A stretch of DNA of 64,000 bases from assembly GCA_021292165.1 (NCBI GenBank), contig CM037880.1, positions 185,687,970 through 185,751,969 of the forward strand, written 5' to 3'. The notes beneath the pieces are model-generated. The model was not told where the DNA came from, ran no database searches, and was given only the letters and a program-made list of their open reading frames with translations. This DNA comes from Shinisaurus crocodilurus (lineage: Eukaryota > Chordata > Lepidosauria > Squamata > Shinisauridae). Made by a program: the position numbers and the translations under genes. Position 1 is the stretch's first letter. The number at the start of each line of letters is the position of its first letter. This document shows positions 20,724 through 32,705 of the stretch, piece after piece.

Positions 20724-21116
20724 CGTATATACTCAAATACAAATCTAGTTTTTCAGCACATTTTTTGTGCTGAAAAATGCCCCCCTCGACTTATAAGTGG
20801 GTCAGCGCTCCCCCAGGACCCCCGCTGCCACCGCCAGGCACCGCCAGGCACCCCCAGGACCCCTGCCGCCACCCCCAGACACCCCCACACCACGCTGTTC
20901 CTCTCCGCTCGCTCTTTAAAATTATTTTCCTCCCCCCCCATACCTTTGTCAGCGGCGGCTAGGCAGGGAAGCAGCGCGAGGCGCCCGTAGAGCGAGTGGC
21001 TGGGCTGCGTCTCCCTGGCAGGGAGACATGTGGAGCCACTCCGCTATTCCTCCGCTCGCTCTTTAACATTATTTTCCTCCCCCCCCCCATACCTTTGTCA
21101 GTGGCGGCTCGCTCTG
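20724..21116. mobile_element. MITE-like element with hairpin and internal duplication
   Basis: A 'ccgtatatactc' start is followed by a perfect hairpin, tttttcagcaca / tgtgctgaaaaa (20749-20777). Farther right, the block 'ccgctcgctctttaa-attattttcctcc' and 'atacctttgtcag-ggcggct' occurs twice (near 20906 and 21051). The left end resembles a common vertebrate MITE terminus. The right end is undefined. Confidence 0.5.
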
Positions 21117-21117
21117 C

Positions 21118-21215
21118 TAATGACTAAACATTAGGAAGAATGTCCTGATGGTACAAGCTGTTTGACAGTGGATTCCAAGACTGCCTTGGAAGGTGGTGGA
21201 CTTTTCTTCATTAGC
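21118..21215 (+). pseudogene. CR1 ORF2 C-terminal remnant
   Basis: aacattaggaagaatgtcctgatgg and ttgacagtggattcc encode the family's 'RKNFL..AV..W..LP..VVD' end block, with one stop. A CR1 3' end I recognise by pattern only. Confidence 0.5.
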
Positions 21216-21652
21216 TCCTGTTCAAAAGCACCACTGCTATCACCTGACCAGGAAAACACTGGTTGGGGCCCAGCTTGGAGTGACCAGCAGCAGTGGGCAG
21301 GGTCAAAAGTTTGGAGCCAGGGGAACAGATGTTTTGTAGCGCTGGGCCAAGGGGGTGGGGGGGAGAAGTTTGGTGGTGGCAGCAACAGCAAGCTGCAGAC
21401 AAAGAAGCTTGGTGGCAGGAGCAGTGATGGCCTGGGTGGGAGGGGGGAGTACTGAGTGAAGTTAGAGGTGGAGATGATGCTCTTAACAGTTTGAAAGCTT
21501 ACCAAGAAAGCTTGAAAATACTAAGCTTAGTTCTGAATTGAGCTGAGGAGCATTTGCTCATCACTAGCTCCTGTGGGTTACATTTCAAGATCCAGATTAC
21601 ATTTGCTACTACTGACCTCAGAAATACTGAGCTGGAGAACACAGTTTCCTAG

Positions 21653-22165
21653 TTTAGGAACATAGGAAACTTCCTTATTCCAGGTCAGAATGCTTGTCCA
21701 TCTACTCCAGTATGGTCTACTTTGACCAACAGCAGCATTCCAGGGTCTCAGAGCTTTTCTACATGAGGCTGTTAATCTGCTGTATCTACTTTCAGTTTTG
21801 TTTTGAGATTGAGATCCAAGCACGTAAAGAGTGTTTGCTTTTCTGCTTTTCTGCTATATAACCTCTAGGTGGCACTGTGATATAGCAGAATGGCACAAAT
21901 ACACAGGAGGAAATGGCACTTTCTTTCGCTTTCATGATTAAATGCCACATTTTTCTTGCTCTAAAAAAACTCACCGAGGTGAAACTGGAGGGTCATGATG
22001 TCATCTAAAGTACCCATAAACAACTGTCAGTAGGGAATGATGAGCACACGATAAATTCCTTATGTAGAAAAGCCCTCAAGCAGAGGTCTTTTCCATCAAG
22101 CGTCACCTGATGTTTCTAACTGAAGATGCCAAGGATTGAACAGGATGGGATCTTTCCCCACTGAG
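21653..22165 (-). mobile_element. tRNA-Ala SINE interrupted by a TIR element
   Basis: 21653-21735 is the minus-strand SINE tail (aggaacataggaaacttcct ... tgtctac-ttgacc-gcagc). 22073-22165 resumes with aggtcttttcc and atgccaaggattgaac. The interrupting segment (21736-22072) has ends gagcttttctacatgagg and ccttatgtagaaaagccctc, which are inverted repeats. Only 'ctca' is shared at the junctions, so its superfamily is open. Confidence 0.6.
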
Positions 22166-22994
22166 CTTTGGTCCATCCATAATTCAAATATGTTTGCCCA
22201 CAGTTCTGGCCTAGTGCTGACATCTACTAGTACTTTTTTGTGCCACTGCTAAAGTAGATTCCACTAGGCCGTGCTCCAGTATTCCTTTTTCATATACGTT
22301 TTCCCAGTCTGACTCATCCTATTGCAAACTCTAATATCTACCTCAAGTATATTCTTTAAACATAATTAAAATGTAATCAGTCTTGTATGGAGGAAAGTCA
22401 TGATTACAGATGTCCTTGGAACAGTGAAGCCCCATTTATTTCAGTGGGGCTCCGCCAGGGGAAATGCATTTGCAATCACAATGACAGCCCTACATTTCCA
22501 AATGATGCATTTAAGTAATTAAAGATAAAACCATGGACAAGCATAAGCAACAAGGCATCCAGTATCCAATAGTCAGTTCAATTAGATGGCCCTTTCCCAC
22601 TGCACACAGCTTACTTGTTTAATGTTCATTATGACAAATAGTGCTCAAGGGGATCAGACACATCTGGCCAAAGGTGGAGTTTAATTTGGGAGACACTGGT
22701 TGAGAATTATGATCAAAGGATTTTCTGTCTTTGGAGAATTAGATCCACCAGGGCTATTGATCAAAGTAAGTTTTAAATATTAAGCACATTTCAAAGATCT
22801 TAGTCCTGCTTCAGAAGAATGAGAAGAAGTGAAGGGTAGGAGTTGTCCCAATGCCTATTGGAAGCCATTTGCTCCACAGGGATTTATAACTACAGCATTA
22901 TTGAAAATATGGCTGGAATGGGCTACATGATATACTGCAGGGGAAATATGTCTGAGGAACACTTGAATCTCTGGCGAACTGGCTGGTTCTATGC
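22166..22994. other. Unique-looking sequence
   Basis: A half repeat (gaagccccatttatttcag, then gtggggctccg) is at 22425-22460. Nothing else was recognised. Confidence 0.45.
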
Positions 22995-23303
22995 ACTTAG
23001 CACAGGGGTGCGGGACCTCAGGCTTGGAAGCCAAATCTGGCCCACTTGGGATCCCACCAATCATTTCATGGTTTCCTGGCTTTTGTGCAGTCCCCCCTCC
23101 CATTCTAATAGGTTGAAATGCCCCTCCTAAGGCTTAGTGACCAGCAGGAATTGTTTTAAACTAAAATGCGCTCATTTTTTTTATTTTTGGCCCCACCCCT
23201 TTGCCTTTGGCTCCACCCATGACTGGAATGCAGGCCCTGAAAGCATCTCCAAAACTGAATTCGTTCCTCAGGCTGAAAGAGGGTCCCCACCCACAACTTA
23301 GCA
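22995..23303. mobile_element. hAT element with perfect 8-bp TSD
   Basis: The element (23003-23295) starts caggggtgcgggacctcagg and ends gggtccccacccaca. acttagca flanks it exactly (22995-23002, 23296-23303). The right terminus has lost the usual CTG. No coding content. Confidence 0.8.
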
Positions 23304-23525
23304 GCTGCTATGTGATCATTTAATCCTGAGATATCTAGCTCACTTTTCACATGTTAGGAAAAACATATTTTTCTTCCAGGCTGGTGCTCCTAATAGTGCA
23401 AACCTATGTGTGTTCATTTGGGTGTAAGTCTCACCAAGTTCAGCAGGATTTACTCGCATATAAGTGTGATTGTAAGTGGACTTTTCTCAGCAACTGTTTC
23501 TGTTGTTCCTTCCTTGAAGCCGATA
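23304..23525. repeat. Decayed 'caatccta'-type repeat region
   Basis: At 23395-23480, gcaaacctatgtgtgttcat, taagtctcaccaagttcag and tttactcgcatataagtg preserve the order of the 8103 repeat. Confidence 0.4.
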
Positions 23526-23682
23526 TATTAGATAAGCCTTCCCCAACCTGGTGCCCTCCAGATGTTTTGGGTGTCAACTTCCATCAGCCACCTCCAGTAT
23601 GATCAATGGTCAGGAATTCTGGGAGTTGTGGTCCAATTTCCAAAACATTCTGGCAGGCAGATTGGGGAAAGCTGTATTAGAT
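23526..23682. mobile_element. Palindromic hAT MITE with perfect 8-bp TSD
   Basis: The element is 23534-23674. aagccttccccaacctgg faces attggggaaagctg. Inside, ctccagatgttttgggtgtc faces ttccaaaacattctggc. tattagat is duplicated exactly (23526-23533, 23675-23682). Partial relatives lie at 28837, 34286, 37020, 41719, 53893 and 63300. Confidence 0.82.
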
Positions 23683-24708
23683 TAGATTATGGCAGCATCC
23701 AGTGGGGAAGGAAGCAATTAAAAGTAGAAGTGAAGCAGAGGTGAGCCAATAGTTGGCAGGAACGAAGCATCGTCACACAGTTATTTTGTTTGTCAGGAGG
23801 CATCCTATTTAATAGGTGTCTAACCCTTTCACATGACCTATTCTGTCCTGCTGATGTTTGGGAGGATCTGGACAGCCTAGCTGGTTATCCTACAGTTTAG
23901 AAGTTAGCACACTGGCTGAATCTTTGCAGCAGTACTTAAAGTAATGTACACCACAATAATGAGGGACATAGAGGCTTTTAGTAGTAAGAAATCAAAACCA
24001 TTTCAAACGTTTCAGGTCTGTGCTTCATGGGCAGCTGGAGCAAAACCTTGGAAACTAAACGCTGTCAGGCATTCCTTCTCAATTATGAACTAGCTCTTGT
24101 TAAAATAAATGAAAATTGAGCATGGTTCATCTCACCAAATATTATCTTCTCAATTAGAATAGGTTATTTTCCCTTACAAGGTAGGGAAGGTTTGCATTTC
24201 AGAATGTTTAGGAAAGCAGCTGGGCCGACATGGTAGGTAACAGTGACTTTTAAGCTCATGCATTTGATATCCTCTCACAAAAGGTAATTTAAAAATGACT
24301 TTCATGCAGTGCAAAATTGAAGAAATAAAAATGAAATAGCAAAGACTGTGGTTCTTTCACCAAGGTTCACAGTGTGAAAAACAAAGATAGTCTTGATTAT
24401 CACAATGGCAGAAATGGACCAATAGGCATAAACATTTTGATTGGGGTACATTGCAAATTATTGTCCCAGTCTCAAGCGTATGGGCTACACAGATTTCTCC
24501 GACTGTTGGTTTGACAGTACTACTGTAAAGCACTGGGCATCTTGGGTACCCTACTTTATGTCTGCCACTGTGGCAGCCAGCCAGAGAAAGGAGCCTTTGG
24601 CAGGGCTCTTCTTGGTTTCCTACTTAGTGTCCAACCATTTGTGAATCCAGAAAATACCATTCTAAAATCCACAGCTCTTGAGTAGGCCAATAAAGGAACT
24701 TCAGGTTC
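23683..24708. other. No recognised feature
   Basis: Unique-looking sequence with ordinary composition. Confidence 0.45.
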
Positions 24709-24947
24709 CTGTAGAGCAGGGGTGGGCAACTTTGAGCAGTCTGGGCCAATCTCCTTCCCCTGGAACCACGGTGAGCTGCACTCTCCTCACTGCTGCTCTG
24801 TAGCAGTTTGCCACCAAATTTTGGCAGGAAACCATCCCTTTAAAAAGGGGTGGGGGCGGGGGCAATGGCGGGAGGTATGGATAGCTCTGGGAGTGGCGAG
24901 GGTGCATCTGGCCCATGGGCCACGTGTTGCCCACCTCTGCTCTGGAG
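24709..24947. mobile_element. hAT MITE with degenerate TSD
   Basis: The element (24717-24939) starts caggggtgggcaac and ends gttgcccacctctg. Flanks ctgtagag and ctctggag agree at 6 of 8 bases. The interior is G-rich. Confidence 0.72.
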
Positions 24948-25475
24948 CATTCAAGTAACCCTGCTCAGAAGTGATTGTGTCAAGTATAAATGAGTAGCAA
25001 CAATTAGCCATTTATTGTAAACAGGACTGAAGCAGATAGAGCTAGGATTTCTGTTCTGGGTATCAAGTAGGACTGACTCCATTTGGAAGCTTCCTGGTCT
25101 TCCAAAATGGAGTTTGCACACATTTAAACATTAGTGAGCCATGCCAGGCATACTCAGAATCCTCACAGCAACTAATGAGGGCAACTAGGTGTGCCTTTAT
25201 TGGAAGGGTGTAGGCACAGAGAGTGGGGAGTCCATGCCAGTTCCCAATTTCCCCAGCGTCCAGCACATGATGTTACCAGAATGTTGGGAGCATCCTGACT
25301 CGTCTACCCTGCCAATGGTTCCTGATAGTTAAATAAGGAACATGAACACGCATACAGCCCCCTCATGGCCACTAATTGGTCACAGGGGCCTAGCATAGCA
25401 CTTCCCTCACACAGTCCAGAGCTCAACAGAGTGCTGTAATATGGCCATTCCTACTCTTCTTGCAGGGCCTAGGGC
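24948..25475. other. Unclassified
   Basis: A repeated 'ttccaaaatggag / ctccatttggaag' pair (25077-25112) forms an imperfect hairpin. LTR-like style is possible, but signals are missing. Confidence 0.3.
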
Positions 25476-25905
25476 TGGGGGAGAAATTTGTTCATTCCGC
25501 ATTCTAATGCGAACTTACATAATTTCACACCTTTGGACTGCTACAAGACCCGAAACTTAGTTATCCTTCAAAATTTGCACTTCTCTGAATTTTGCAATGG
25601 AGTTCTCCAATCAAACAATGCATACAAAAATGTGCATGTCTGGGGGGGGGGCGCAACATTTTAAGAATGCATGGCCATAAGAAAATTTCTTGCAGAAAAT
25701 GTATATATTAGGCAACCATGCATACAAAAAGGCATGCATCAGGAGAAATGTGCACAAAAATGATTATGAATTGTCATATGCACTTGTTTTGTTTTTAAAG
25801 ACTTCGCTTTCAGCAATGAACCAAGCTTAAGACTGGAGAAATGCTCAAGGTTTGAGATAACCAAATGTAAGGCTGGAAAAATGAGAAACTGGAATGGACA
25901 GATTT
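25476..25905. mobile_element. hAT-like repeat, family 'gatgggga'
   Basis: Shares, in order, aatgcgaa-gtac-t-atttcacacctt, ttttgcaatggagttctcca, repeated 'atgtgcacaaaaatg' words and a 'gggaaa-tgga-acag' end with 50385-50898. The interior of both has many copies of 'tgcatacaaaaa(t/g)'. Confidence 0.55.
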
Positions 25906-26082
25906 GCCTTTTTATTCCTGGCAGGGATAAGATGTCTGGGTAAGACCAGGATATTGTGGGACACTTGGTGGAATCAGCTTTGCACTTTTCTTGCACCCAT
26001 GAGCTGGATCAGGAAAAATGTATGGTTGTCTCTCTCCACAACCTTGCCCCTCCCCCCTCATTTGTCAGAAGCAGGATTATGC

Positions 26083-26775
26083 CTGGGGTTTTTTTTAAAT
26101 TTAATTTTTCCAAACAAAATAAGACACAAGACAACAATGACACACAACTAAAACTGTGTACAATAAACCATAAGGTGCACCCGCCACCCTCCTAGGGACC
26201 AAATGATATACTTCCATCCTGTTAATCAATTACTATTCCGTATTCCAGAAATATAACATATCCTGACAAGGCATACTCCCCTTCCCCTTTATTAACACAT
26301 AATCCAATAGCTGATTCCATATATCCATAACATTATTTTTCTCTAACTGTCCCTTTTTACATTTGATACTACAAGTTAATTTATCATTTAGGGCTATATC
26401 CCATACTTCCTTATACCAATCTGTGATTTGAAAAACATGCTGAACCTTCCATTTCCTAACAATCATTAACCTAGCTGCTGTTAACAAATTTACAATTAAT
26501 TCCTTCGTATTTTGGGAACAAGTAACTTTCTCCGTTATTGATAACAGTGCTAATTTTGGACAGACCTCTAGATTAATACCAATAATTTCCGATATTTCTA
26601 TAAAAACCTCTTGCCAAAATACCAGTACATTTTTACAACTCCACCACAAAGGAGCACATGTACCTAATTCCTGACATCTTCTCCAACAGAATGCGGAGCA
26701 ATTTTTATCTATTCTGTTTAATCTTACTGGAGTTAGATTATGCCTGTTATGTGATGAAAGGAAAGACAAACAACA
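26083..26775 (-). mobile_element. L1-clade LINE, 3' end
   Basis: The left edge is a T run (reversed polyA). The minus strand from 26769 to 26233 is a 178-codon open frame that ends in a natural stop. A short UTR precedes the polyA. The element is 5'-truncated, which is typical of L1 insertion. Confidence 0.75.
26233..26769 (-). pseudogene. L1 ORF2 C-terminal fragment
   Basis: This is the extreme C-terminus of an L1-type ORF2 protein, after the reverse transcriptase. Early in the fragment there is a Cys-rich motif, FCWRRCQ...GTCAPLWWSC, with the CWRC...H/WWxC spacing of the L1 C-terminal knuckle. Later come VFWQEVF, LLTAARLMIVRKWK and WDIALNDKLTC, also typical of L1. The histidine of the knuckle is replaced here (APLWW). 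RT and endonuclease are absent. The frame is open for 178 codons, but the piece cannot act alone. Confidence 0.75.
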
Positions 26776-27394
26776 TTCCTGATATAGCTGTAGTGATATC
26801 TGCTGTATTTAAAATGAAGACTGATGTAAGAACCAATCTGATTTTTCAGATTCCATAATGAGAGAAGCTGCACAGTATCTCTAATTGCCCCATTAACATT
26901 CTACAGAGTAAATTGTTTATCTCGCTCATGCATCTTAAACAACCAGATGCAGTCTTGTGACTGAAGGCTACAGGTGCAGCTTTAAGGAAAGTGATAAAAC
27001 AATTTCACGGCAGCAGTAGGTCAATGTCTTGAAACTCCAATCTCTGCCGTTTTGCATGCAGGTAATATTCTGTTCATTATAGGATCAAAAGGCAATCTAC
27101 TTCCTTATTAGTGCAGTTTCAACAAAAGAACAGAAAAGCAACTAGTGCAGAAGTAGAGAATGAATTCCTGGTTGCTCATAATGTTTATTTATTTACAGTA
27201 CAGCAGGGTAACAGCTCAGAAAATATAAGATTAGAATTAATTCTAATAATACATTGCAATAATAAGAATTATATTTAATAGCCCAACAGAAACCTCCTGT
27301 ATTATACTCATTTTTACTTTTTTATTTTTATACTTTAATTGGTCCAAAGCATGGAATGGAGTTCTTGAACTAACACCAGCTGTGTGAACATTAT
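26776..27394. other. No recognised feature
   Basis: AT-rich unique-looking sequence. Confidence 0.45.
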
Positions 27395-27540
27395 AACAAC
27401 AGTGCTAGAAGAATTTCACTGGTTGCCAATTAATTTCTGGGCTAAATTCAAGGTGCTGGCATTTACCTTTAACACCTAAATGGCTTGTGACCAAGGTAAT
27501 TTAAGGCAGATGCTTATGAGATTTTTATTTTTATTTTATA

Positions 27541-27588
<48 letters not shown>

Positions 27589-28210
27589 GTACAGGTGTGA
27601 ATACCCAAGTACTAAATACATTAGCAGCACATACAATATGATGTATGCATAAGTATGATTTTGCCCCATCTCTCTTAAAATATAGTCATACAAAGGTGTA
27701 ATCTAGGTTTAATCACTACATAATATGTGATTGAGGAACAGAGTGAAAATACATGCAAATGGACTTCATTTGACAAGCTGCTACTTGTGTATTTTGCATG
27801 CAGCCATTCAGATATGATACCAAAAAAAAACCGTTGCAAAAACTGACCCCTAGAGGACACCTCCCATATGAGCGTCTCTGTGCATTAAGAGTTTCTAGTG
27901 TGGTGCCTGCTATGAGTGACTTCCTTGTAAGAGGTGAAGTTAGCATCCAATATGAACAAGGCCTTTTCAGTAGTGGGACCTCATTTGTGTGGACTGCTTT
28001 CCCCTATGAAACAGGAAGCAAAGGAAGGTTTTCCTATTTTTGGAGGAAATTTTGGAATCGTTGTCTTTCTCTGCTACATATGTTTTTGAGTAGTTTGAAT
28101 AATTTGAGCTTTGGTACTGTTTTCTAATATTTTTCTTTCTGGAAATATGTAGATGTTGTAAGCAGCTTTGTGGTCCCATTGATGGCAAAGTTGGGTATAA
28201 ATAGAAAGCA
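27395..28210 (+). mobile_element. L2-lineage LINE, 3' end split by (ATT)n
   Basis: 27406-27480 encodes the 'HWLP...FKVLAFTF' block of L2 ORF2. After a TTA/ATT repeat (27541-27588) and AT-rich sequence, 27840-28030 resumes with later C-terminal blocks (aaggccttttcagtagtggg). A UTR ends near ggtataaatagaaag. Frames are broken. Confidence 0.6.
27541..27588. repeat. (ATT)n microsatellite
   Basis: Sixteen uninterrupted units lie within the L2 fragment. Confidence 0.97.
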
Positions 28211-28836
28211 TCAGCGCCAGAAGGTGTGTAGCCACAGGCAGTGTATAGCTGAGCGTACACCTGAGGTCTCAAAGAAACCAGAATGCTCAGGAGGAAAAGG
28301 GCTCCTCAGAAGTAGGAGGGCTCATCAAGAGTAGGGAACTCCTCAGGAGCAGGAAGCCCAGAGCAGCTGGGTCTGAGCAAGGCTCTGAAGACCGTATAAG
28401 CTTTCAATTTCTGGTCTATCTACTGTTGGAACCTTGGTCCTATGCTTTGTGTACGTAATTCACGTGTCAGGGGAGCATCCTCTGTTTCTGACTTCTAGCT
28501 ATCAGCTTTACCTTGTTCCAGAGACAGCGATTGTCCCTTGGCTTTCTCCTCTGGCTTTGCTCAATGACTCTGCTAAGGGAACACATTCTCTGTTGGGGAA
28601 TGCCCTTCCAGGTTTTATGTCACCCTCTGTTTGGAATTCTATATTTTGGGCGGCCCTGCCACCCAAGGAGGACAGACTGCAGCCTCTGTGTTCTGCTAAA
28701 ATTTCACTTGGGCTGAGTTTCCTCTGTGCGTTCTTTTGTCTCTCAGCACTGCTTCTGTCTTTGACTACCAGGTTTATTCTGCTTCTTACCCTATGATCAC
28801 CTTAATGCCCACCTTTACACTTTGATTAGACTACAT
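28211..28836 (+). repeat. LTR-like segment with gctcctcaggagcagg units
   Basis: 28290-28360 has four diverged 'ctcctcaggag' units. A TATA-like gtataagct (28394) precedes a T/C-rich stretch in the style of a squamate LTR R-U5. No TG...CA ends or polyA signal were settled. Confidence 0.3.
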
Positions 28837-28975
28837 CAGACATGAGGAATGTATGGTCCACCAATTGTTGTTGGACTGCAACTCCCATCAGCTCTCACCA
28901 TTGGATATGTTAGCTAGGGCTGATTGAAGTGGCAGTCCAGCAACTTCTGGATGGCCACATGTTCTCCACCCCGAT
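28837..28975. mobile_element. Palindromic hAT MITE
   Basis: cagacatgaggaatgtatgg faces ggccacatgttctccacc. ctgcaactcccatcagc is the shared interior of the 23534 family. Flanks gactacat and gatctacat differ by one inserted base. Confidence 0.62.
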
Positions 28976-30110
28976 CTACATGTTCATGCTGCCTGAATTT
29001 GTTACTCATTATTCTTGCATATCCTCTCTCTGCTCCTTCCTGCAATGCTTCCTGGAATGCTCAGGAGACCACGTGATGTCAGGTGACCTTCTGAACATTC
29101 AGGAGCTGCTGCCTAGCTGAATGCCTCTGTGCTAAGAGTCCCGTGATGCTGTGAAAGCATGTGGGGTGTTTTTAGAGTTAAAAAAAAAAAAAACAGGAAG
29201 AAGACCCCTGCCCCTCTTAGTTAGAAAAAAATTCTTCCCCTCCCTAAGAAAGAGACAGAAAAAACAATGCCTCTTTCACAGGGAGGGAATAATTTTGTGA
29301 AAGTAGGGGGAAGGGTTCAGCACAGCACTGCTATTTTCTGTGATGAGTGGGAATTTTAATGCAGTTCAGTAAAAGGAGCAAGAAGGGGATTCATTGCATA
29401 TTGTGAAATGCTTCTGTGTGTCCATAGCCTCCAGTCCACACTGATCCTATTTCATTGCTTACCAAGCATGCGGCTTAAACTAGCCCTGCTATATTTTGTA
29501 ATGCAAGAGCCCTTTCACTATGAGGACAGTGAAAGACAACAAATGTGAATGCACATTACAGAGCAAGGCTGAGGGATGTTTGAACCAACCCTGACTGGCT
29601 ACATAGCCTTTGGAAACACACACACTTTAATGTAACTACATGTAGCTCAACTCATACATGCCCATGGATTGCAATTGATTTGAGCCATTGACACTGTAAG
29701 TATTGCCTTGCTAAACATTTCACATGCTTTTTCAATCCTTCTTGTATTGGCCTTGCTGACAGGCAAGGCAACATGTGTTGAGGGACCACTCTAGCAACTG
29801 TCTACTAATGTAATATGAAAGTGAGGGGGTTTAGTAGCTGAATGAACTGTACAGTATATTAATGGTTTCTCAGGTGGACGTATGGGGAGCCAGATGCATC
29901 ATGTTTTACCAAGATGAATTCTTCTGACAGCAGAAAAGTACCTGAAGTAAGTCAATATATCAGAAGGAAGTTAATATACAAACCTAATTACCTTCCACCT
30001 AAGTTAATTACAATGCAACATGGGGTGTATCATTTAGTTAATTAATCTGAGAGTAAAAGTCACAGTGCCTTTTTGGTTTAGAAGAAAAAGAGCTAACCAC
30101 ATAGGTATAT
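28976..30110. other. Mostly unrecognised
   Basis: There is a 14-A run near 29181 and A/G-rich blocks. No gene or family could be assigned. Confidence 0.45.
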
Positions 30111-30687
30111 TGCTAAAGCAGGGGTTCTCAACCGGGGGGAATCCTCCCCGGGGGGGAATTTTAGGTTTTCAGGGGGGGATTGGGACCACAGACTCAAACT
30201 GTTGGAATACTGATCTTTCTACAAATTACAATTCTACAGATTGTACATATTCTACGGGACATCACACCTTATTGTATGGCACAGATTAAATTAAAAATAA
30301 AGATAAATATTTCATTTGTTATCTGTGGAAATATTCCATTTATACTATAATGTATATGTACCAATATAGAAAAAATAAAAGAGTTTCAATATTATATGCA
30401 TATTATTTGGAATGCAGCTTTTGAGTCAGACAATCTTGGAAAGGGGGGAATGACATACTGACATATGGTGAAAAGGGTTTCATAGATTTCATAGATCAAT
30501 GAGTTGGAAGGAGCCTCCAAGGCTATCGAGTCCAACCCCCAGCTCAATGCAGGAAACTAGAGGAGGGGTCTCCCATCCAAGTAATAACCAGACCTGACCC
30601 TGCTTAGCTTTCCACGCTCAGACAAGCTGAGCCAGCGTAAGCCACAGGTGCATGGGGCAAAAAAGGTTGAGAACCACTGTGCTAAAG
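30111..30687. mobile_element. hAT element with perfect 8-bp TSD, SINE inside
   Basis: The element (30119-30679) starts caggggttctcaaccggg and ends ggttgagaaccactg. tgctaaag flanks it exactly. The inverted ends resemble hAT families widely shared among tetrapods. A 5S SINE (30477-30655) was inserted later. The rest is AT-rich and non-coding. Confidence 0.88.
30477..30655 (-). mobile_element. 5S-derived SINE in hAT element
   Basis: Minus-strand copy with gtctgagcgtggaaagctaa, ttacttggatgggagacc and the CR1-like tail, ending in tctatgaaa repeats at the left. Confidence 0.8.
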
Positions 30688-31011
30688 CATTCCACATAGT
30701 ATACATGGAATTCCTAGACTAAATTGGTTCATTTTACTTGCTCCCTCATCTTTTCCATTTTACCTTTTCATCTATTAAAAACAAAACACCAACCCTTCAT
30801 TCCCTGGTTTCATGTTTGTCTCATACTCTTTGCGTCCTCTGCTCTTGTAAACTTGCATTTTTCCCTAGCCTCTCACTTCATGATGGATAGCTAATGAGTC
30901 ATGTACTTTTAATTGATATTCCAATCATGGTTCTTACACAGCTGTTTTTGTAAATTCCTGAAAGAAAGATTTTATCTACAGAACAAACACATTTCCTCAG
31001 TTCTTTGTAGA
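30688..31011. other. No recognised feature
   Basis: AT-rich sequence with no repeat I can name. Confidence 0.45.
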
Positions 31012-31176
31012 GGCATTTGAATGTAGAATCTGATGACTCCCACTGGGCAGTTTCGCAACCGCGTGGTTCTCGCTTCGGCTTACTTCCGTATATACGGTAA
31101 GATGACCCTCAATTTTTAGTCTAACAATTTTAGAAAAAAGTATAGTCTTATACATGGAAAAATACTGTATCTCATT
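31012..31176. mobile_element. 'tataagac' MITE, left end lost
   Basis: Shares cactgggcagtttcgc, ccctcaatttttagtcta and gtatagtcttatacatggaa with the complete copy at 49250-49426. Confidence 0.65.
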
Positions 31177-32084
31177 AACAATAAGATAGTGCCTAAAAGC
31201 AAGTAGGAGCTGTACAGATGACAAAGGCCATGCATGATCCATTACAGAGATAGGTGCATGTAAACCCATTAATCTCAGTGGGCTTAAGTAAGCACATCTA
31301 TGTTTGTAGGGATTGTAGAATCTAAAATAAATAAATCTTGACTTTTATCCAACACATCTTAGTAGTTAGGGTTCAGATGTCTTTCTTATAAGATACACTA
31401 CATGATAAAACCATTGGATACGATCCAACATCACCGCCTGCAGCTCATCTGGTTTATCGAGGGCACCAAGCTGATTCAAGGAGCGGAGAGAGAAAATTAG
31501 CTCTGACCCTGAGAAAGAACTCTCCTCTGTTACTCAGGCAACAGTTTTCTAAAAGAGCAAAACTGGGAAGCTCTCGATACAGCAGAGCACATAATATACA
31601 GCCAGTGTACAATATACAGAACCCATTTACAGCTATCTCTACCATTCACTGAACACATTCATTTCAGTTAAAATCCAGATGTCTGATATGAGTGAGCTTT
31701 GGTGGCACTGAAGGAGGGAATATATGTCATGATCCTCTACAGCAATTTTGTGCTGCTGCACTGGAGGTGGTAGACTGTCTCTCCGTCACGCAAAAGCATT
31801 CTCATAGTGACGTGCCTTTCCATCTTTGTTATTGCATGTGGAAAACTTTGTTTTAGACAAACAAAAAAAACACAAAAAACAGAAAATGGTATTTGATAAG
31901 ATTCGGACAAGGGCAGCTGATCATTGTAAAATTGAGAGTGATCTTTCATTCGCAGCTTTAGCTTATGTACCCTAATTTTTACACTTCTCAACTAAGCCCA
32001 GAGGGTCATCCAATTATTTGCATTAATAACCCTTAGAAAATACACTACACTATTTTGTTGCAGTGGTTTTCAACTTCCTTAGGA
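31177..32084. other. No recognised feature
   Basis: Part of a 'caatccta' repeat may survive at 31255-31320. The rest looks unique. Confidence 0.4.
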
Positions 32085-32286
32085 AATGTATATATACATG
32101 TTTAATCCATCCTTCTTCCCAGGAGCTCGGGATGGTGTATGTGATGCCTCCCTCCATTTTATCCACAGTAGCCCTGTGAGGTACATTAGACTGAGAGATG
32201 GGGATTGGCCACACTAAACGGAGAACTGAACCCAGGGGCAACAGTCTCGATCTACTCTACCACATTGGCTCATTAGACAGGTACCC

Positions 32287-32290
<4 letters not shown>
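32085..32290 (-). mobile_element. Sauria-type tRNA-derived SINE
   Basis: The minus strand reads agccaatgtggtagagtaga, ctgggttcagttctcc (B-box region), cctcacagggctactgtgg and ataaaatggagggagg. This is the same order as the full copy at 41478. The (GA)n repeat abuts it. Confidence 0.6.

Positions 32291-32330
<40 letters not shown>
32289..32330. repeat. (GA)n microsatellite
   Basis: About 21 GA units. Confidence 0.97.
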
Positions 32331-32333
<3 letters not shown>

Positions 32334-32705
32334 TGTACATAATTTTGTAACCTGGCTCATTTAGTTGACAAAAAGATGACAACTTCCATACTATATTTAT
32401 ATTTAACCCATTTTTCATTGGTCTCGGTGTCTGCATTGTGTCAATGTGACTCTCCTTAAATCAAACAGAACATCATGATGGATTACTCACTAAATGCAGA
32501 AGGATGTTTCTAGCAATAGAAGCTGACCAGGACACTATAGATATGCCTATAACTCCGGGAAACAGAATTTCCTCCTCATTCTGAACATGCACAGCAAGAT
32601 TTGTCTTGTTTTTTCTAGAGTAACAATATGTTTAAATAGTGAAAATGAACATTATATGCCCTCACTGAGACAGGGTAACTCCCTGTATGGTCCTTCCGCA
32701 TAATG

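Noticed and set aside
26658..26858. 66-codon plus-strand frame
   Set aside because: It overlaps the antisense of the L1 ORF2 fragment and shows no motif.
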